A stretch of 64,000 nucleotides of DNA from Arthrobacter sp. ISL-85 (GTDB taxonomy: Bacteria > Actinomycetota > Actinomycetes > Actinomycetales > Micrococcaceae). The DNA lies in the NCBI RefSeq assembly GCF_018613675.1, contig NZ_JAGGPQ010000026.1, forward strand, positions 1 through 64,000, read 5' to 3'. Of the stretch, positions 1-8,973 are shown one piece after another. The translations under genes and the position numbers were made by a program. Under the pieces are notes generated by a model. That model saw nothing but the letters and a program-made list of their open reading frames with translations. It did not search any database and was not told the origin of the DNA. The stretch's first letter is position 1. Each line of letters opens with the position of its first letter.

Positions 1-646
1 ACGGAATCTACATATCAGCTGTCCGTCCGCTTCGAGGTTGTCGAGATCTTTGATGAGCGCAGCCGAGCGATTGGCCACCTCCTCCTAAGTCAGACCTTGA
101 CGTGACACCAGTCGGACGCCGCAGCCATGGCCAATCCTACGATCCCCGAAAACTGCGCAGCGCCACCCCGGGCGACGAGGGCTTCGGTCGGTTCAGCCCA
201 TGTCATCAACGGCGTCAACGCCTTCAACGCGGGTGGCTGCTCGATCGCTGCCCGCCACTGTGTGGCCGCAGTAGCTGCCGCCGAGCATACGAACGCGACC
301 GTAAGAGCCACGAAGCTCCGCGGCCCACGCGATAGTGTCAGCATCGTGACCATCGTGGCGCAGCGGCTCCAAGGCGCCGTCATATGCATAGCGTCTACGC
401 ACGTCTTGGATCACCATCATGAAGCCCTGGCGGGCAACCTCGGTCGGCGAGAAACCGTTCCACAGGCTTTCCAGGTGCGCCGGACTTGGTGTACGGCGTG
501 CGGGCGACCAGGGCCGGCCTCGGCCCGTCTCTCGAAGGTCGGTACACATCTGCCCGAGGGAGCATCCGCGCGGGAACGTCCAACTCGACCTTCACGGACG
601 GCTGGGCGATCACTGACGAGATCACGGCGACACTTTCTTCGTTCAT
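1..646 (-). pseudogene. CocE/NonD-family hydrolase (X-Pro dipeptidyl-peptidase type), frameshifted, cut by window edge
   Basis: The reading begins at ATG 646, which overlaps the stop of the ABC ATPase gene by ATGA, so it is the last gene of the transporter operon. Protein similarity to CocE/PepX-type alpha/beta hydrolases continues through several frames. The first has a beta-sheet start around VKVELDVPARMLPRADVY and RTPYTKSG. The second carries GFMMVIQDVRRRYAYDG and the nucleophile elbow GGSYCGHT. A third has PPALKALTPLM and VARGGAAQFSG, and a fourth frame runs off the left edge (VANRSAALIKDLDNLE). At least three frameshifts in 650 bases mean no full protein is made unless they are sequencing errors. 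The intact family hydrolyses esters, amides or proline-terminated dipeptide bonds, which would fit a peptide importer. Family assignment is fairly sure; substrate is unknown. Confidence 0.6.
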
Positions 647-1923
647 CCTTGGCTTTCGATCGTGTGCGCTCCGGCCCTGGCTCCGTTTGAACGAGGCCTC
701 GGCTCGAGCGGCTCGTCGAATGAACCGACGAGCTCTAGTGCGCGTGCTCGATCGCCTGTTTCGATGGCAACCGCCAGATCTCGGATTCGTCCGTACAGCA
801 CGCCGGCCTGCCCACGGGAGATGAGGGCGCTGCACTTTCTCGCTCGCGCCTCTTGGACGAGAGTTAACATTGCTGCGGGGGTCATGGCCTCAGCGGTCCG
901 GGGCGCCAGCTCGAGAACAGCCGCCCTGAGCGCGGTGACGCCGTCGACATCGGCGACTCCCGCAATGCCCCGGGAAAGCGGAAGCGCCAACGCTCGAGAC
1001 TGAGGAACAGGTTGGGCGAACACCTCGGTCACAGCTTGATGTTCAAGTGTTCGGAGAACCTCGTCAGCCCGCTTGCTGCGGTCACCGGTCGCATCCGCAG
1101 CGAGCCGTGTCATTGCCCTACGGGTTGATCGGCGGTCTCGTTGCAACTCAGAATCGGCACTCAACGACGCCGAAATGAGTCGGCGGGTGTACGGCTGAGA
1201 AGGCTCGTCGGTCACTCCCGCGGCGTCGCCCTGCTCGATGAGTTTGCCGTGCTCGAGTACAGCGATGCGTGTGCTCATGTGTCGCACGACAGAAAGGTCG
1301 TGGGTGATGAACAGGTAGGCCACTCCGCGCTCGCGTTGTAGTTCCAGGAGCAGGTTGAGGATCTGAGCTTGCACCGACAGGTCGAGTGCGGAGACTGACT
1401 CGTCACATACGACGAGCCTCGGCTCGGGGAGGAGCGCTCGCGCGATCGAAATGCGCTGTCGCTGTCCACCAGAGAATTGAGCGGGGAACTTCGACAGCGC
1501 CGAGCTATCGAGGCCCACACGATCCAGCATGGCGACGACCCGCGCCCGCGTCTCCCCCCGCGACATCGGCGGCGAATTCGCCAAAGTCTCGCCCATGCTC
1601 TGTTCGATTGTTCGATGCGGGTTGAACGAGGTGTACGGATCCTGGAAGACGGCCTGGATCTGGGTGCTCAGCTTGCGACGCGCCGCGCCGGTGAAACCAG
1701 CGATGTCACTGCCGTCGAAGCGAATTGTCCCTCTCTCCGGCTTCACGAGCCCGAGCACCGTGTTTCCCAGAGTCGACTTGCCCGAACCGGATTCCCCGAC
1801 CAGCCCGAGGGTTTCTCCCTCATTAAGGCTGACACTGACTCCCTCGAGAGCCACCTTGTCTTTCCGGCGACCTCGTCCCCGGTACATCACCGTCAGGTCC
1901 CGGACTTCTAGCAACGAGCTCAT
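643..1923 (-). CDS. Dipeptide/oligopeptide ABC transporter ATPase (DppF type) with unusual C-terminal extension
   Basis: Cytoplasmic ATPase powering import of peptides (or related solutes) by the adjacent permeases. It has a Walker A GESGSGKS near residues 42-49, a signature FSGGQRQR near 148, a Walker B CDESVSALD (the usual DEP is DES, but the catalytic Glu is kept) and the switch His in FITHDLSV. ATPases of this subfamily usually end in a short oligopeptide C-terminal domain of about 60-80 residues. Here roughly 165 residues of other sequence follow residue 260. That tail is mostly helical and ends in a stretch (AVAIETGDRARALELV) that faintly recalls FCD effector domains, but I cannot assign it. 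The GTG/ATG overlap geometry (ATGA) ties it to the fusion gene upstream and the hydrolase pseudogene downstream. Confidence 0.85.
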   Translation of the reverse strand: MSSLLEVRDLTVMYRGRGRRKDKVALEGVSVSLNEGETLGLVGESGSGKSTLGNTVLGLVKPERGTIRFDGSDIAGFTGAARRKLSTQIQAVFQDPYTSFNPHRTIEQSMGETLANSPPMSRGETRARVVAMLDRVGLDSSALSKFPAQFSGGQRQRISIARALLPEPRLVVCDESVSALDLSVQAQILNLLLELQRERGVAYLFITHDLSVVRHMSTRIAVLEHGKLIEQGDAAGVTDEPSQPYTRRLISASLSADSELQRDRRSTRRAMTRLAADATGDRSKRADEVLRTLEHQAVTEVFAQPVPQSRALALPLSRGIAGVADVDGVTALRAAVLELAPRTAEAMTPAAMLTLVQEARARKCSALISRGQAGVLYGRIRDLAVAIETGDRARALELVGSFDEPLEPRPRSNGARAGAHTIESQG

Positions 1924-3878
1924 GTTCTCACCAATTCATCCACGTCGGTACGGATACATCGCGCAGCTGAGCCTTCGTCGAGCGTCACCATCGGAATGGG
2001 CCCCGTGCGACAGGCGTCCTCCGCCAGCTCACACCGGCTTGCGAACCGGCACCCGTGCGGCCAGGAACCCGGCACCGGCACGGTGCCAGCGATTACCGGC
2101 AGGAGTTGACGTGGAGCAATACCGACTGACGATGACTGCAACAGTGCCCGAGTATATGGGTGCGCAGGGTGGGCGATGATCGATCGCACGTCCGCGCTCT
2201 CGACGACCTGCCCGGCGTACATCACAAGCGCGCGATCACAGGCCTCTGCCACGACTCCCCAGTCGTGGGTGACCAGGATCAGCGCCATCCCAGTCTGCTC
2301 GCGCAGGTCTCTGAGCAGGTCGAGAATCTCACACTGCACCGAGACATCGAGAGCAGTTGTGGGCTCATCGGCGATCAGGAGTTCTGGTTCCCCGGCTAGC
2401 GCCCGCGCGATGGCGATGCGTTGCGCCATACCGCCCGAGAGTTCGTGCGGATATTTCTTGGCCACCGCATCCGGCTCAGGCAGCCGCACACGGACCATGA
2501 GCTCCCTGGCGATCTGACGTGCCTCGCCCTTGCCGACACCCCGATGCAACCTGACCGCCTCTTCCAGTTGATGTCCGACCGTGAATGCGGGATTCAAGCT
2601 GGAGATCGGCTCCTGCGAGATGAACCCGATGCCCGTTCCCCGGTAGGCGTTCATCTCGTGCTCGCTTAGCGAGGTCAATTCCGCGCCTTTGAACGCGATC
2701 GAGGCGGCTGCCACGTGGGCACCCATGGGAAGCACACGAAGCACTCCCGAGATGGTCATCGACTTTCCACAACCGGACTCGCCGACGATCGCGACTGCCT
2801 CTCCCGGCGCCACATCGAAGTTGACGTCGTCGACGACCGTGACTTCGCTCGAGCCCCGCGGCAATCTGATCGTCATGCCCTTCACGCTCAATATCGATTC
2901 CTGCCCCAGGGGTGCGGCTCCTCCGCCTGCCGGAGACGCAGCTTGGGAGACCGTTACAGCGAGCGCGCGCCAGCTGAAAGCCTTCGACGAACCGCTCGAC
3001 CGGCCCATATAGGCATCACGGATGCCGTTTCCTAGAAGCGTGAGGCTCAGAGTGACGACTGCGATGATGCCACCGGTTGGTACGAGCATCCATGCACTGA
3101 TAGGCATCATGTTCTGGGCGTCTGTCACCAGGTTTCCCCAGCTCGGTGCGGGAGGCGCAACGCCGAGTCCGAGGTAGCCGATTCCTGCTTCGGCGATGCA
3201 CGCCACCGCGGCCACAATACTGATCTGCGTCAGCGCCGGCCCGGTCACGCCCGAAAGGATGTGGCGGCGCATGATCTGGAAACTCGTCAGTCCGGCCACC
3301 CGCGCGCTGGCGACGTAGAGCTCCTCACGAACGGCGATCGTGGCTGAATACACCACTCGGGCCAGTGTCGGAGCCATGATCACACCCAGTGTGATCATGG
3401 CCGCGGCTTCGTTGTTCCCATAAATGCCGAGAATGACCAGCAGCATCACCAATCCCGGTACAGCGAGCAGCAAGTCGCACAGTCGCATGGCGACCGTTTC
3501 GACCCACCCACCGAGTGTACCCGCGGTCAGACCGAGGAACAGTCCGATAACGGCGCACACCACCACTGCCTGCACGATTCCCAACAGGGTGACCTGGCCA
3601 CCGTGGAGCAGCCTCGACAGGATGTCGCGGCCGAGCTGGTCAGTTCCGAGCAGGTGGCTCGCGCTTGGCCCTGCGGCCGTGTTCTGCAAATCCTGGTCGA
3701 GAGGCCCGTAGGGCGAGACCCACTCGGCGAATACGCAGGCCAAGACGACCACGAGGAGAATGAGGCTGCATGCGACGGCGATGGGTTGTCTGACGAGACG
3801 CGGGAGGAAACCGGCCCCGCGTTCCGCCGCCCGACGAGACTGTTCTTGGGTTGCTGCACCTTCAATGACTGCGCTCAT
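1920..3878 (-). CDS. Peptide ABC transporter permease-ATPase fusion (DppC-DppD in one chain)
   Basis: A 652-residue fusion. Residues 1 to about 300 are a DppC-type permease: first membrane helix near 32-52, then the conserved HLLGTDQLGRDILSRLLHGG region and further helices. After a short linker comes a DppD-type ATPase with Walker A GESGCGKS near 366-373, signature LSGGMAQR near 480, Walker B ADEPTTALD near 503 and the cysteine-containing C-terminal oligopeptide-transporter motif (CRFASRCELAEDACR). The start is ATG 3878, which overlaps the DppB stop by ATGA. A longer open frame reaches 4154 but lies inside dppB and lacks permease sequence. Fusing one permease to one ATPase leaves the partner permease DppB and ATPase DppF separate, so the complex should have one fused and one unfused half. 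Confidence 0.88.
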   Translation of the reverse strand: MSAVIEGAATQEQSRRAAERGAGFLPRLVRQPIAVACSLILLVVVLACVFAEWVSPYGPLDQDLQNTAAGPSASHLLGTDQLGRDILSRLLHGGQVTLLGIVQAVVVCAVIGLFLGLTAGTLGGWVETVAMRLCDLLLAVPGLVMLLVILGIYGNNEAAAMITLGVIMAPTLARVVYSATIAVREELYVASARVAGLTSFQIMRRHILSGVTGPALTQISIVAAVACIAEAGIGYLGLGVAPPAPSWGNLVTDAQNMMPISAWMLVPTGGIIAVVTLSLTLLGNGIRDAYMGRSSGSSKAFSWRALAVTVSQAASPAGGGAAPLGQESILSVKGMTIRLPRGSSEVTVVDDVNFDVAPGEAVAIVGESGCGKSMTISGVLRVLPMGAHVAAASIAFKGAELTSLSEHEMNAYRGTGIGFISQEPISSLNPAFTVGHQLEEAVRLHRGVGKGEARQIARELMVRVRLPEPDAVAKKYPHELSGGMAQRIAIARALAGEPELLIADEPTTALDVSVQCEILDLLRDLREQTGMALILVTHDWGVVAEACDRALVMYAGQVVESADVRSIIAHPAHPYTRALLQSSSVGIAPRQLLPVIAGTVPVPGSWPHGCRFASRCELAEDACRTGPIPMVTLDEGSAARCIRTDVDELVRT

Positions 3879-4816
3879 CGCGCCCTCGCCTTCGCGTTTA
3901 GGTATCCTGAAGCGATATCGGTCAAGAGGAATACCACGACGACCATTGCCGTGTAGAAGACCGCCAGACCCTGGATGACTTGCAGGTCGTGCTTGGTGGT
4001 GGCGCTCACCATCAGAGTGCCGAGACCGGGCATGCCGAAGATTTGTTCCATGAGGATAGTGCCGCCGATCAGGCTGACGAACACCAGGCTGACCATGGTC
4101 AGCACAGGCCCAGCGGCATTCTTCGCAACGTGCTTGAACACGATCCGCTTCCACGGATAGCCGTTCGCCCGGAGACTGCGGACGTAGTCACTGCGCATCG
4201 CGGACAACATCTCGGCTCTTGTGACGACCGCGACCAACGCGATTTCCGAGACGCCGAGGACGACAACAGGCAGAATCAGCGATTGGATCCATCCCGATGG
4301 GGAATCAGCGAAGGGCACGTATCCGGAGACGGGCAACCAGGCGAGGTTCACGCCGAATACGAGAACGGCGATCAATGCGAGCCAGAAGCTGGGGAGGCCT
4401 CGACCGAGGACGGCGAGCACCTCCGCCAACCGTCCGGTGACACCCCCGCGAATGGCAGCGATCGCGCCGGACGTCACACCGAGGATGATGACGAGGAGCA
4501 AGGCCCCCACGGCCAGTGACATCGTTACCGGAATTCGAGATGCGATGGTATCGGCCACTGGCACACCAGAGACGACTGACAAACCCAAGTCGCCGGTAAT
4601 TGCGTGGCGGAGCCAATCAACGTATTGCACGAGTACTGGCCGGTCGGCCCCGAGTTTCGCATTGAGAGCAGCGACAGACGCCGCGGAAGCGGTAGGGCCA
4701 AGGATGGCCTGCCCGACGCTCCCGCCCGCGAGCGAACTCAGCATGAAGACGATGAATGAGATCACTCCCATCAGCGGAACCGCCACAATTAATCGTCGTA
4801 TGACGACACCTAGCAT
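3875..4816 (-). CDS. Peptide ABC transporter permease (DppB type)
   Basis: A 313-residue membrane protein of the binding-protein-dependent transport family. It opens with the DppB-type signal-anchor helix (LIVAVPLMGVISFIVFMLSS), then a periplasmic-side segment with LGADRPVLVQYVDWL and at least five more helices. The EAA-loop region (LRANGYPWKRIVFKHVAKNA) contacts the ATPase. Length is normal for the family. It lies about 110 bases downstream of the binding-protein gene and overlaps the permease-ATPase fusion gene by four bases, so the two permease halves are translated together. The start at ATG 4816 has a GGAGA ribosome site just upstream. Confidence 0.9.
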   Translation of the reverse strand: MLGVVIRRLIVAVPLMGVISFIVFMLSSLAGGSVGQAILGPTASAASVAALNAKLGADRPVLVQYVDWLRHAITGDLGLSVVSGVPVADTIASRIPVTMSLAVGALLLVIILGVTSGAIAAIRGGVTGRLAEVLAVLGRGLPSFWLALIAVLVFGVNLAWLPVSGYVPFADSPSGWIQSLILPVVVLGVSEIALVAVVTRAEMLSAMRSDYVRSLRANGYPWKRIVFKHVAKNAAGPVLTMVSLVFVSLIGGTILMEQIFGMPGLGTLMVSATTKHDLQVIQGLAVFYTAMVVVVFLLTDIASGYLNAKARAR

Positions 4817-4880
4817 GATCTCTCCTTGAATATCACATCACGAGAGCGCTTCAACGCGAGTCGAGGTGCTCTCGGGTGAG

Positions 4881-4917
4881 TGGCGCTGCGGCCCCCGGTG
4901 ACGGAGCCGCAGCGCCA
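4881..4917 (-). terminator. Strong hairpin between binding-protein gene and permease genes
   Basis: Perfect 12-bp inverted repeat, TGGCGCTGCGGC at 4881-4892 and its complement at 4906-4917, with a 13-base loop. It lies directly behind the binding-protein stop codon (4924) and before the DppB start (4816). There is no clear T-run, so it may act as a partial terminator or an mRNA 3' end stabiliser that keeps binding-protein levels above permease levels, as is common in ABC import operons. The structure is seen directly; the role is inferred. Confidence 0.6.
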
Positions 4918-4923
4918 AACCAA

Positions 4924-6507
4924 CTACTTCTTTGCAGTCCACGCCGAGATGGCGAACTGACCCATGGGATCGCGCTTTCCGACGTCAATGCCCTTGGAGT
5001 AGATGAATTGGGGAACCGACACGATCGGAATGTACCAGGCCTTAGCCGTCATCGTGTCGTTGAACTGCTTCGCGTTCGCCTCGAAGGTATCTTTTGTGGA
5101 GGCGTTCAGCGCGTCGTACGCCTTATCGAGATCCGGATCGGTTGAAGCGAACGGGTTCCATACGGCGGAGTAAGGCAGCTTGTACAGCCGGTACGCTTCG
5201 TTCGGGAGCGTGCCGTACAGCCCGTACGAAACAGCGCCGGCGGAGTACTTCTTAGCCGCGAAGTCTGTGAAGAACGACGAGTTCGGGAGCGACTTCAGGT
5301 CGAGCTTGATGCCGATCTTGGCGAGTTGTGCCGCTGCGGCGTTCACTGCGATGGTCGCGTCAGGGTCGTCGCTGTTCACTTCGAGAGTCATCGAGAAACC
5401 GTCGGGGTGGCCGGCGTCGGCCAACAGCTTCTTAGCCTGGTCGACGTCGTAGGTGTACTTCGAGGGCAGGTTGTCGTCGTGGCCGGGGAAACCGGCGCCG
5501 ATGAACTGGTCCTGGGTAGTGATCGCGGTTCCGACGGCCTTGGCGATCGAGTCGCGATCCAAGGCCATTGCCATGGCACGCCGCACGCGCACATCGCCGA
5601 GTTCGGGGGTAAGCTCGCCTGCCCTGTCCCACAGCATAATGGTCGTTGCTTGCACTCGTCCTACGGTGCTGTCGAAACCCTTCGACTTGGCCTGATCGGC
5701 CAGCTGGGCGCCACCCGTCATGTTCACTTGGATCTGTCCGGAGGCCAGCGCGTTCATCGCCGTGTTCTGGTCTGCGATCACACGCAAAATGATTTTCTTG
5801 TAGTTCTGGCGCGATTTGTCGTAGTACAGCGGGTTCGGCGTATACGTGTAGTGGTCGCCGTTCTGGCTTTGCGCTGCGTCGTAGACATAGGGTCCCGCGC
5901 CGAACGTCGCAGTCTTCAGCTTGTCGGGGTTGGCGAGCCCAGCAGCGCTGATGATCATGCCGTTGTTGCAGTTACCGCTGTCCGACAGGATCGACTCCAT
6001 ACCGGTGAACGGTGCGGGCGACGTGATCGCGACGGAGTCCGTACCGACCGCGGCGATTTTCCACGGCTTAATGAAGCCGTCATTGAGCCCGGGTACCGAC
6101 TCGTAGTAGTTCAGCGTGTTCAGCACCGAATCACGCGTCACGTCTGTTCCGTCTGCGAACTTGACCCCGCTGCGGATCTTCATCGTGAAGACCGTGTTGT
6201 CGCTTGCGTACTGCCATGATTCAGCAATCCCGGGCTCGTAGCCGCCGTCCTTCGTGATTCGAATTAGCGGTTCGTAGGCCAGTTGGAACATCGGGCTCGA
6301 ACATTGCTGCGTCAGCTCAAAGCTCGTGGGCGAATCGATAGGGAGTGCGACGGTGAGTGTGTCGGACACCGACCCTGACGAGGAGCCGCCGCTGCTGCTG
6401 CACGCGGTGAGGGCCGCCACTCCAAGCACCACGGCGATCAAGCCCGCTGCGAGCCGTCTACCGCGGCGTACCTTTCCAATCGTCCGACCTTGCTTCAGGA
6501 CTTGCAT
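4924..6507 (-). CDS. Peptide ABC transporter substrate-binding lipoprotein (SBP family 5)
   Basis: A 527-residue extracytoplasmic binding protein that captures the substrate for the importer. The start is taken at ATG 6507, which has a GAGAAGG site a few bases upstream; an in-frame ATG at 6543 would add 12 residues before the positively charged region. The N-terminus is a lipoprotein signal: RRGRR, a hydrophobic stretch and a lipobox LTAC with the lipidated Cys near residue 36, followed by a Ser/Gly-rich linker. The mature part has SBP family 5 marks such as FQLAYEPLIRITKDGGYEPG, ESWQYASDNTVFTMKIRSGV and FADGTDVTRDSV. The ligand is probably a peptide but family 5 also binds nickel, sugars and other solutes. 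It is the first gene of the operon. Confidence 0.9.
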   Translation of the reverse strand: MQVLKQGRTIGKVRRGRRLAAGLIAVVLGVAALTACSSSGGSSSGSVSDTLTVALPIDSPTSFELTQQCSSPMFQLAYEPLIRITKDGGYEPGIAESWQYASDNTVFTMKIRSGVKFADGTDVTRDSVLNTLNYYESVPGLNDGFIKPWKIAAVGTDSVAITSPAPFTGMESILSDSGNCNNGMIISAAGLANPDKLKTATFGAGPYVYDAAQSQNGDHYTYTPNPLYYDKSRQNYKKIILRVIADQNTAMNALASGQIQVNMTGGAQLADQAKSKGFDSTVGRVQATTIMLWDRAGELTPELGDVRVRRAMAMALDRDSIAKAVGTAITTQDQFIGAGFPGHDDNLPSKYTYDVDQAKKLLADAGHPDGFSMTLEVNSDDPDATIAVNAAAAQLAKIGIKLDLKSLPNSSFFTDFAAKKYSAGAVSYGLYGTLPNEAYRLYKLPYSAVWNPFASTDPDLDKAYDALNASTKDTFEANAKQFNDTMTAKAWYIPIVSVPQFIYSKGIDVGKRDPMGQFAISAWTAKK

Positions 6508-7149
6508 AGTACCTTCTCTACTGTCATCCGTGGTCGCGCGCATCCGCGCTCAACCATTCGGTCCAACCATCTCTTGACGGTCATCATTTAGTTCAGGGTT
6601 TGCGCTGTGTAACATTCGAGGCTCTTGCCACTTCGGTGTGCAATGTGGATCTTTCCGACATCCACTACCGCGGGGATTTGGCCATCTTCACGAAAGCATT
6701 GAATTCGGCTGACCTTCGTCGTGAAGGTGGCGCTATCCCTGACGGTGTGGCCCATGTCTCATGATCGTCTTGGACGCCCCCCTCTGAACATTGGAAAGTT
6801 TCCGAACAGGGCGTCGAGCTATAAGTGTCACCACGATGCTGATGGCGACTCGGGCAGCCATAACCTCAATTTTGTGACATTCTCGGAACGGCCAACCGAA
6901 CAAACAGCAAACAATTTCCGCAGCCACGTGCGGCATTCTTACCCCGCGGAAGACAGCCGATGCCAGCGATGACGTCGCCCGATGGCCAAACGGGCTATCG
7001 AACGAAATTAGTCACTGACGACCGATTCTGCGGTAGATCTCCGGTTTGATGCGACGGTACCATGCGGCCGCAATGGTTGACATGTCCATGTAAGGCTTCC
7101 TGCCCTTCACTCCGACCGATAACTACTAGAGACGTCGGACACGAACTCG
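6508..7149. other. Non-coding stretch upstream of the ABC operon
   Basis: About 640 bases without a convincing gene. It should hold the promoter of the minus-strand transporter operon, but no unambiguous -35/-10 pair stood out. The right part probably also contains the lost 3' end of the acyl-CoA ligase pseudogene; short open frames here show no family resemblance. Confidence 0.4.
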
Positions 7150-7996
7150 GTCGTCGATGCGTCGCCCTCTAGATCACGAGTCGAGACACCCCTCGCCGAC
7201 ACACCCTCGAAGGCAGCCACCCGCGAGAGCCTCGCCGACTTCTCCGGCTGGCACATCATTGCCCTCAGAGTCCACCACGCGAAACTTCTGCCTTGGGGCG
7301 ACTTTTCCGACCAGAGGGATGCATTCAGACGCGCGGTAGGCGTCGAGGACTGCGCTCCCCGTGAGGCGCTTCCAGCCGTCGAACACCGCTTCGTTCCTGG
7401 GTTCGCCTCCTGAGATTGTCCGTCTGAGCCTGGAGAATGCTTCACGAACGTCGTCCTGAGGCCCATGATGGGTCAACTTGGCGTAGATAGCCATCACGCC
7501 TGCAATGAATGTGACCTGGTGCCGACTTGCAAGCTCGGCAAGGACTTCTGGCTTCGCTCGCCGGGCGACGACGGATTCGCCCCCCTACAGCACAGCCAGA
7601 AGTGTGCTGGCAAGACCGTAAAGCCATGCCTTGGAGAGACTGATGAGGGTCCGGTCCTCAGACATGAGGGGCCGCACTTCGGCATAAGTTTCCAGAGGAG
7701 GACGAGTACACGGTGACGAGCACCGCGCGCAACTTCCAGATCGCGAGTACCGTGGCCACATAGAGCGCAGAGCTGTCCACGACGGTGCGACTCATGCGCC
7801 TTCCGTCACGCTGGAACGAGTGAGCTGTTCGGAGCGCTCGCCGGCAACTGCGATGAGTCGTTCGTAGGTCATATCGCCTCGTCGTCGACCAGTGCCAACT
7901 AGGTCGGATACGTGCCAACAATGTCTCGGTAGGTTCGTAGACACTCGGGGCGCGCGTGGTATCTACCTCAGCCATCCTGGCTCCGTCTCTCGTCAT
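7150..7996 (-). pseudogene. AMP-dependent acyl-CoA ligase remnant
   Basis: Pieces of an adenylate-forming acyl-CoA ligase read in order on the minus strand but in different frames. Near 7880-7700 lie a GDMTYERLIAVAGERSEQL segment and VVDSSALYVATVLAIWKLRA. Near 7670-7590 lies DRTLISLSKAWLYGLASTLL, the benzoate-CoA-ligase-like core, followed by an in-frame TAG at about 7592. Then come GGESVVARRAKPEVLAEL, VTFIAGVMAIYAKL, the SGGE motif and FRVVDSEGNDVPAGEVGEAL. The C-terminal domain with the catalytic Lys is not found. With a stop codon, at least one frameshift and a missing end it cannot make an active enzyme. It sits in a block of CoA-related genes, so a carboxylate once activated here may have been the substrate of this locus. 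Confidence 0.6.
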
Positions 7997-8011
7997 TTCG
8001 GGAGCCGTAGC

Positions 8012-8790
8012 CTAACCGGCTCGATTGCTGAAACCACTGAGGATCTCCTCGGCCTGTGCAGCCATGCGTCTGCAGAAGGCTCGCATGCGCTTACCGCTAC
8101 ACGAGAAGGTGACCGCCGCGCCTTGGAAGCGACCGTCGATCACGCGCTGCTTGAACGCGTCGTGTCCGTAGGCCTCCGGTGTTGCGATGAATCGAGTTCC
8201 GAGCCAGGCACCACAGGCCCCGCGTCCCAGGCCGACAGCGAACCCACGCGGATCTGCGATACCACCGGCAGCGAGCACGGGCAGACGCTGGCGTCGACGA
8301 TCGATGAAGTCGACGCCAGGGTCTGCATACTCGCGCCTTGCCCACCGAACCGACCAGCGCGATCTTCGCGGTTCCGCGCTTCTTGCACTCCTTCATGAAC
8401 CAGTGCGGCGCCGCGAAGGTCAAGTTCACGGCAGCAGGAGCTCTGTCGAGGACGATCTCAACCTGACCGGGTACGGCCCTTGCGTCAAAAGCGCCTCGAC
8501 CCCGGCCCTTCCCACGATCGTCGTCGGACAACTTGCCCACAGCTCCCGCACCGGTGCGCAAGCCGAGTCATCTTCCATTGGCAGCGAATCTGTAAGCAAC
8601 AAGTTGATGGCGTACGGCTTGTCGGTGAGAGCCTCGATTTTGGCGATCTCGGCGCTCAGCCCTTTAGGCAAGCAGTGCGGGCATCCCGATCGCTTGGGTC
8701 TGGGCGGCAACTCGGCTGGGGACGCAACGGAACCCGGCCAATGGGGCCAACGTACCTTCGGACTAACAGGAACGCTGCCTATTCCACATT
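8012..8790 (-). pseudogene. Nitronate monooxygenase (NPD/2-nitropropane dioxygenase family) remnant
   Basis: Three frames on the minus strand together give the core of an FMN-dependent nitronate monooxygenase. An N-terminal APLAGF-like region near 8740 is followed by LSAEIAKIEALTDKPYAINLLL. Next come VEIVLDRAPAAVNLTFA and KKRGTAKIALVGSVGKA, and finally LAAGGIADPRGFAVGLGRGA with WLGTRFIATPEAYGHDAFKQ, the typical FMN phosphate-binding end of the family. Frames change at least twice, so the gene looks dead. Members oxidise alkyl nitronates, but many NPD-fold proteins in CoA gene clusters have unknown roles. Confidence 0.6.
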
Positions 8791-8973
8791 CAAATGAACT
8801 TCATCGCCACAACGATCCCCGAAGAATCCGACGGACCAGCCCTTTACCACACCCGACTCAACGCCGAAGTAGGTCTCTGGACAAGAAGCGGATGGGCTGG
8901 ACGATCATGACACGTCCGACACCATCCACTTGTTTGCCCTATTTAACCCCGAAGAGCCCGCACGTTCTCGCCT

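Noticed and set aside
3879..4154. Upstream extension of the permease-ATPase fusion to 4154
   Set aside because: It lies wholly inside dppB in another frame and lacks permease sequence; ATG 3878 with ATGA overlap fits the family.
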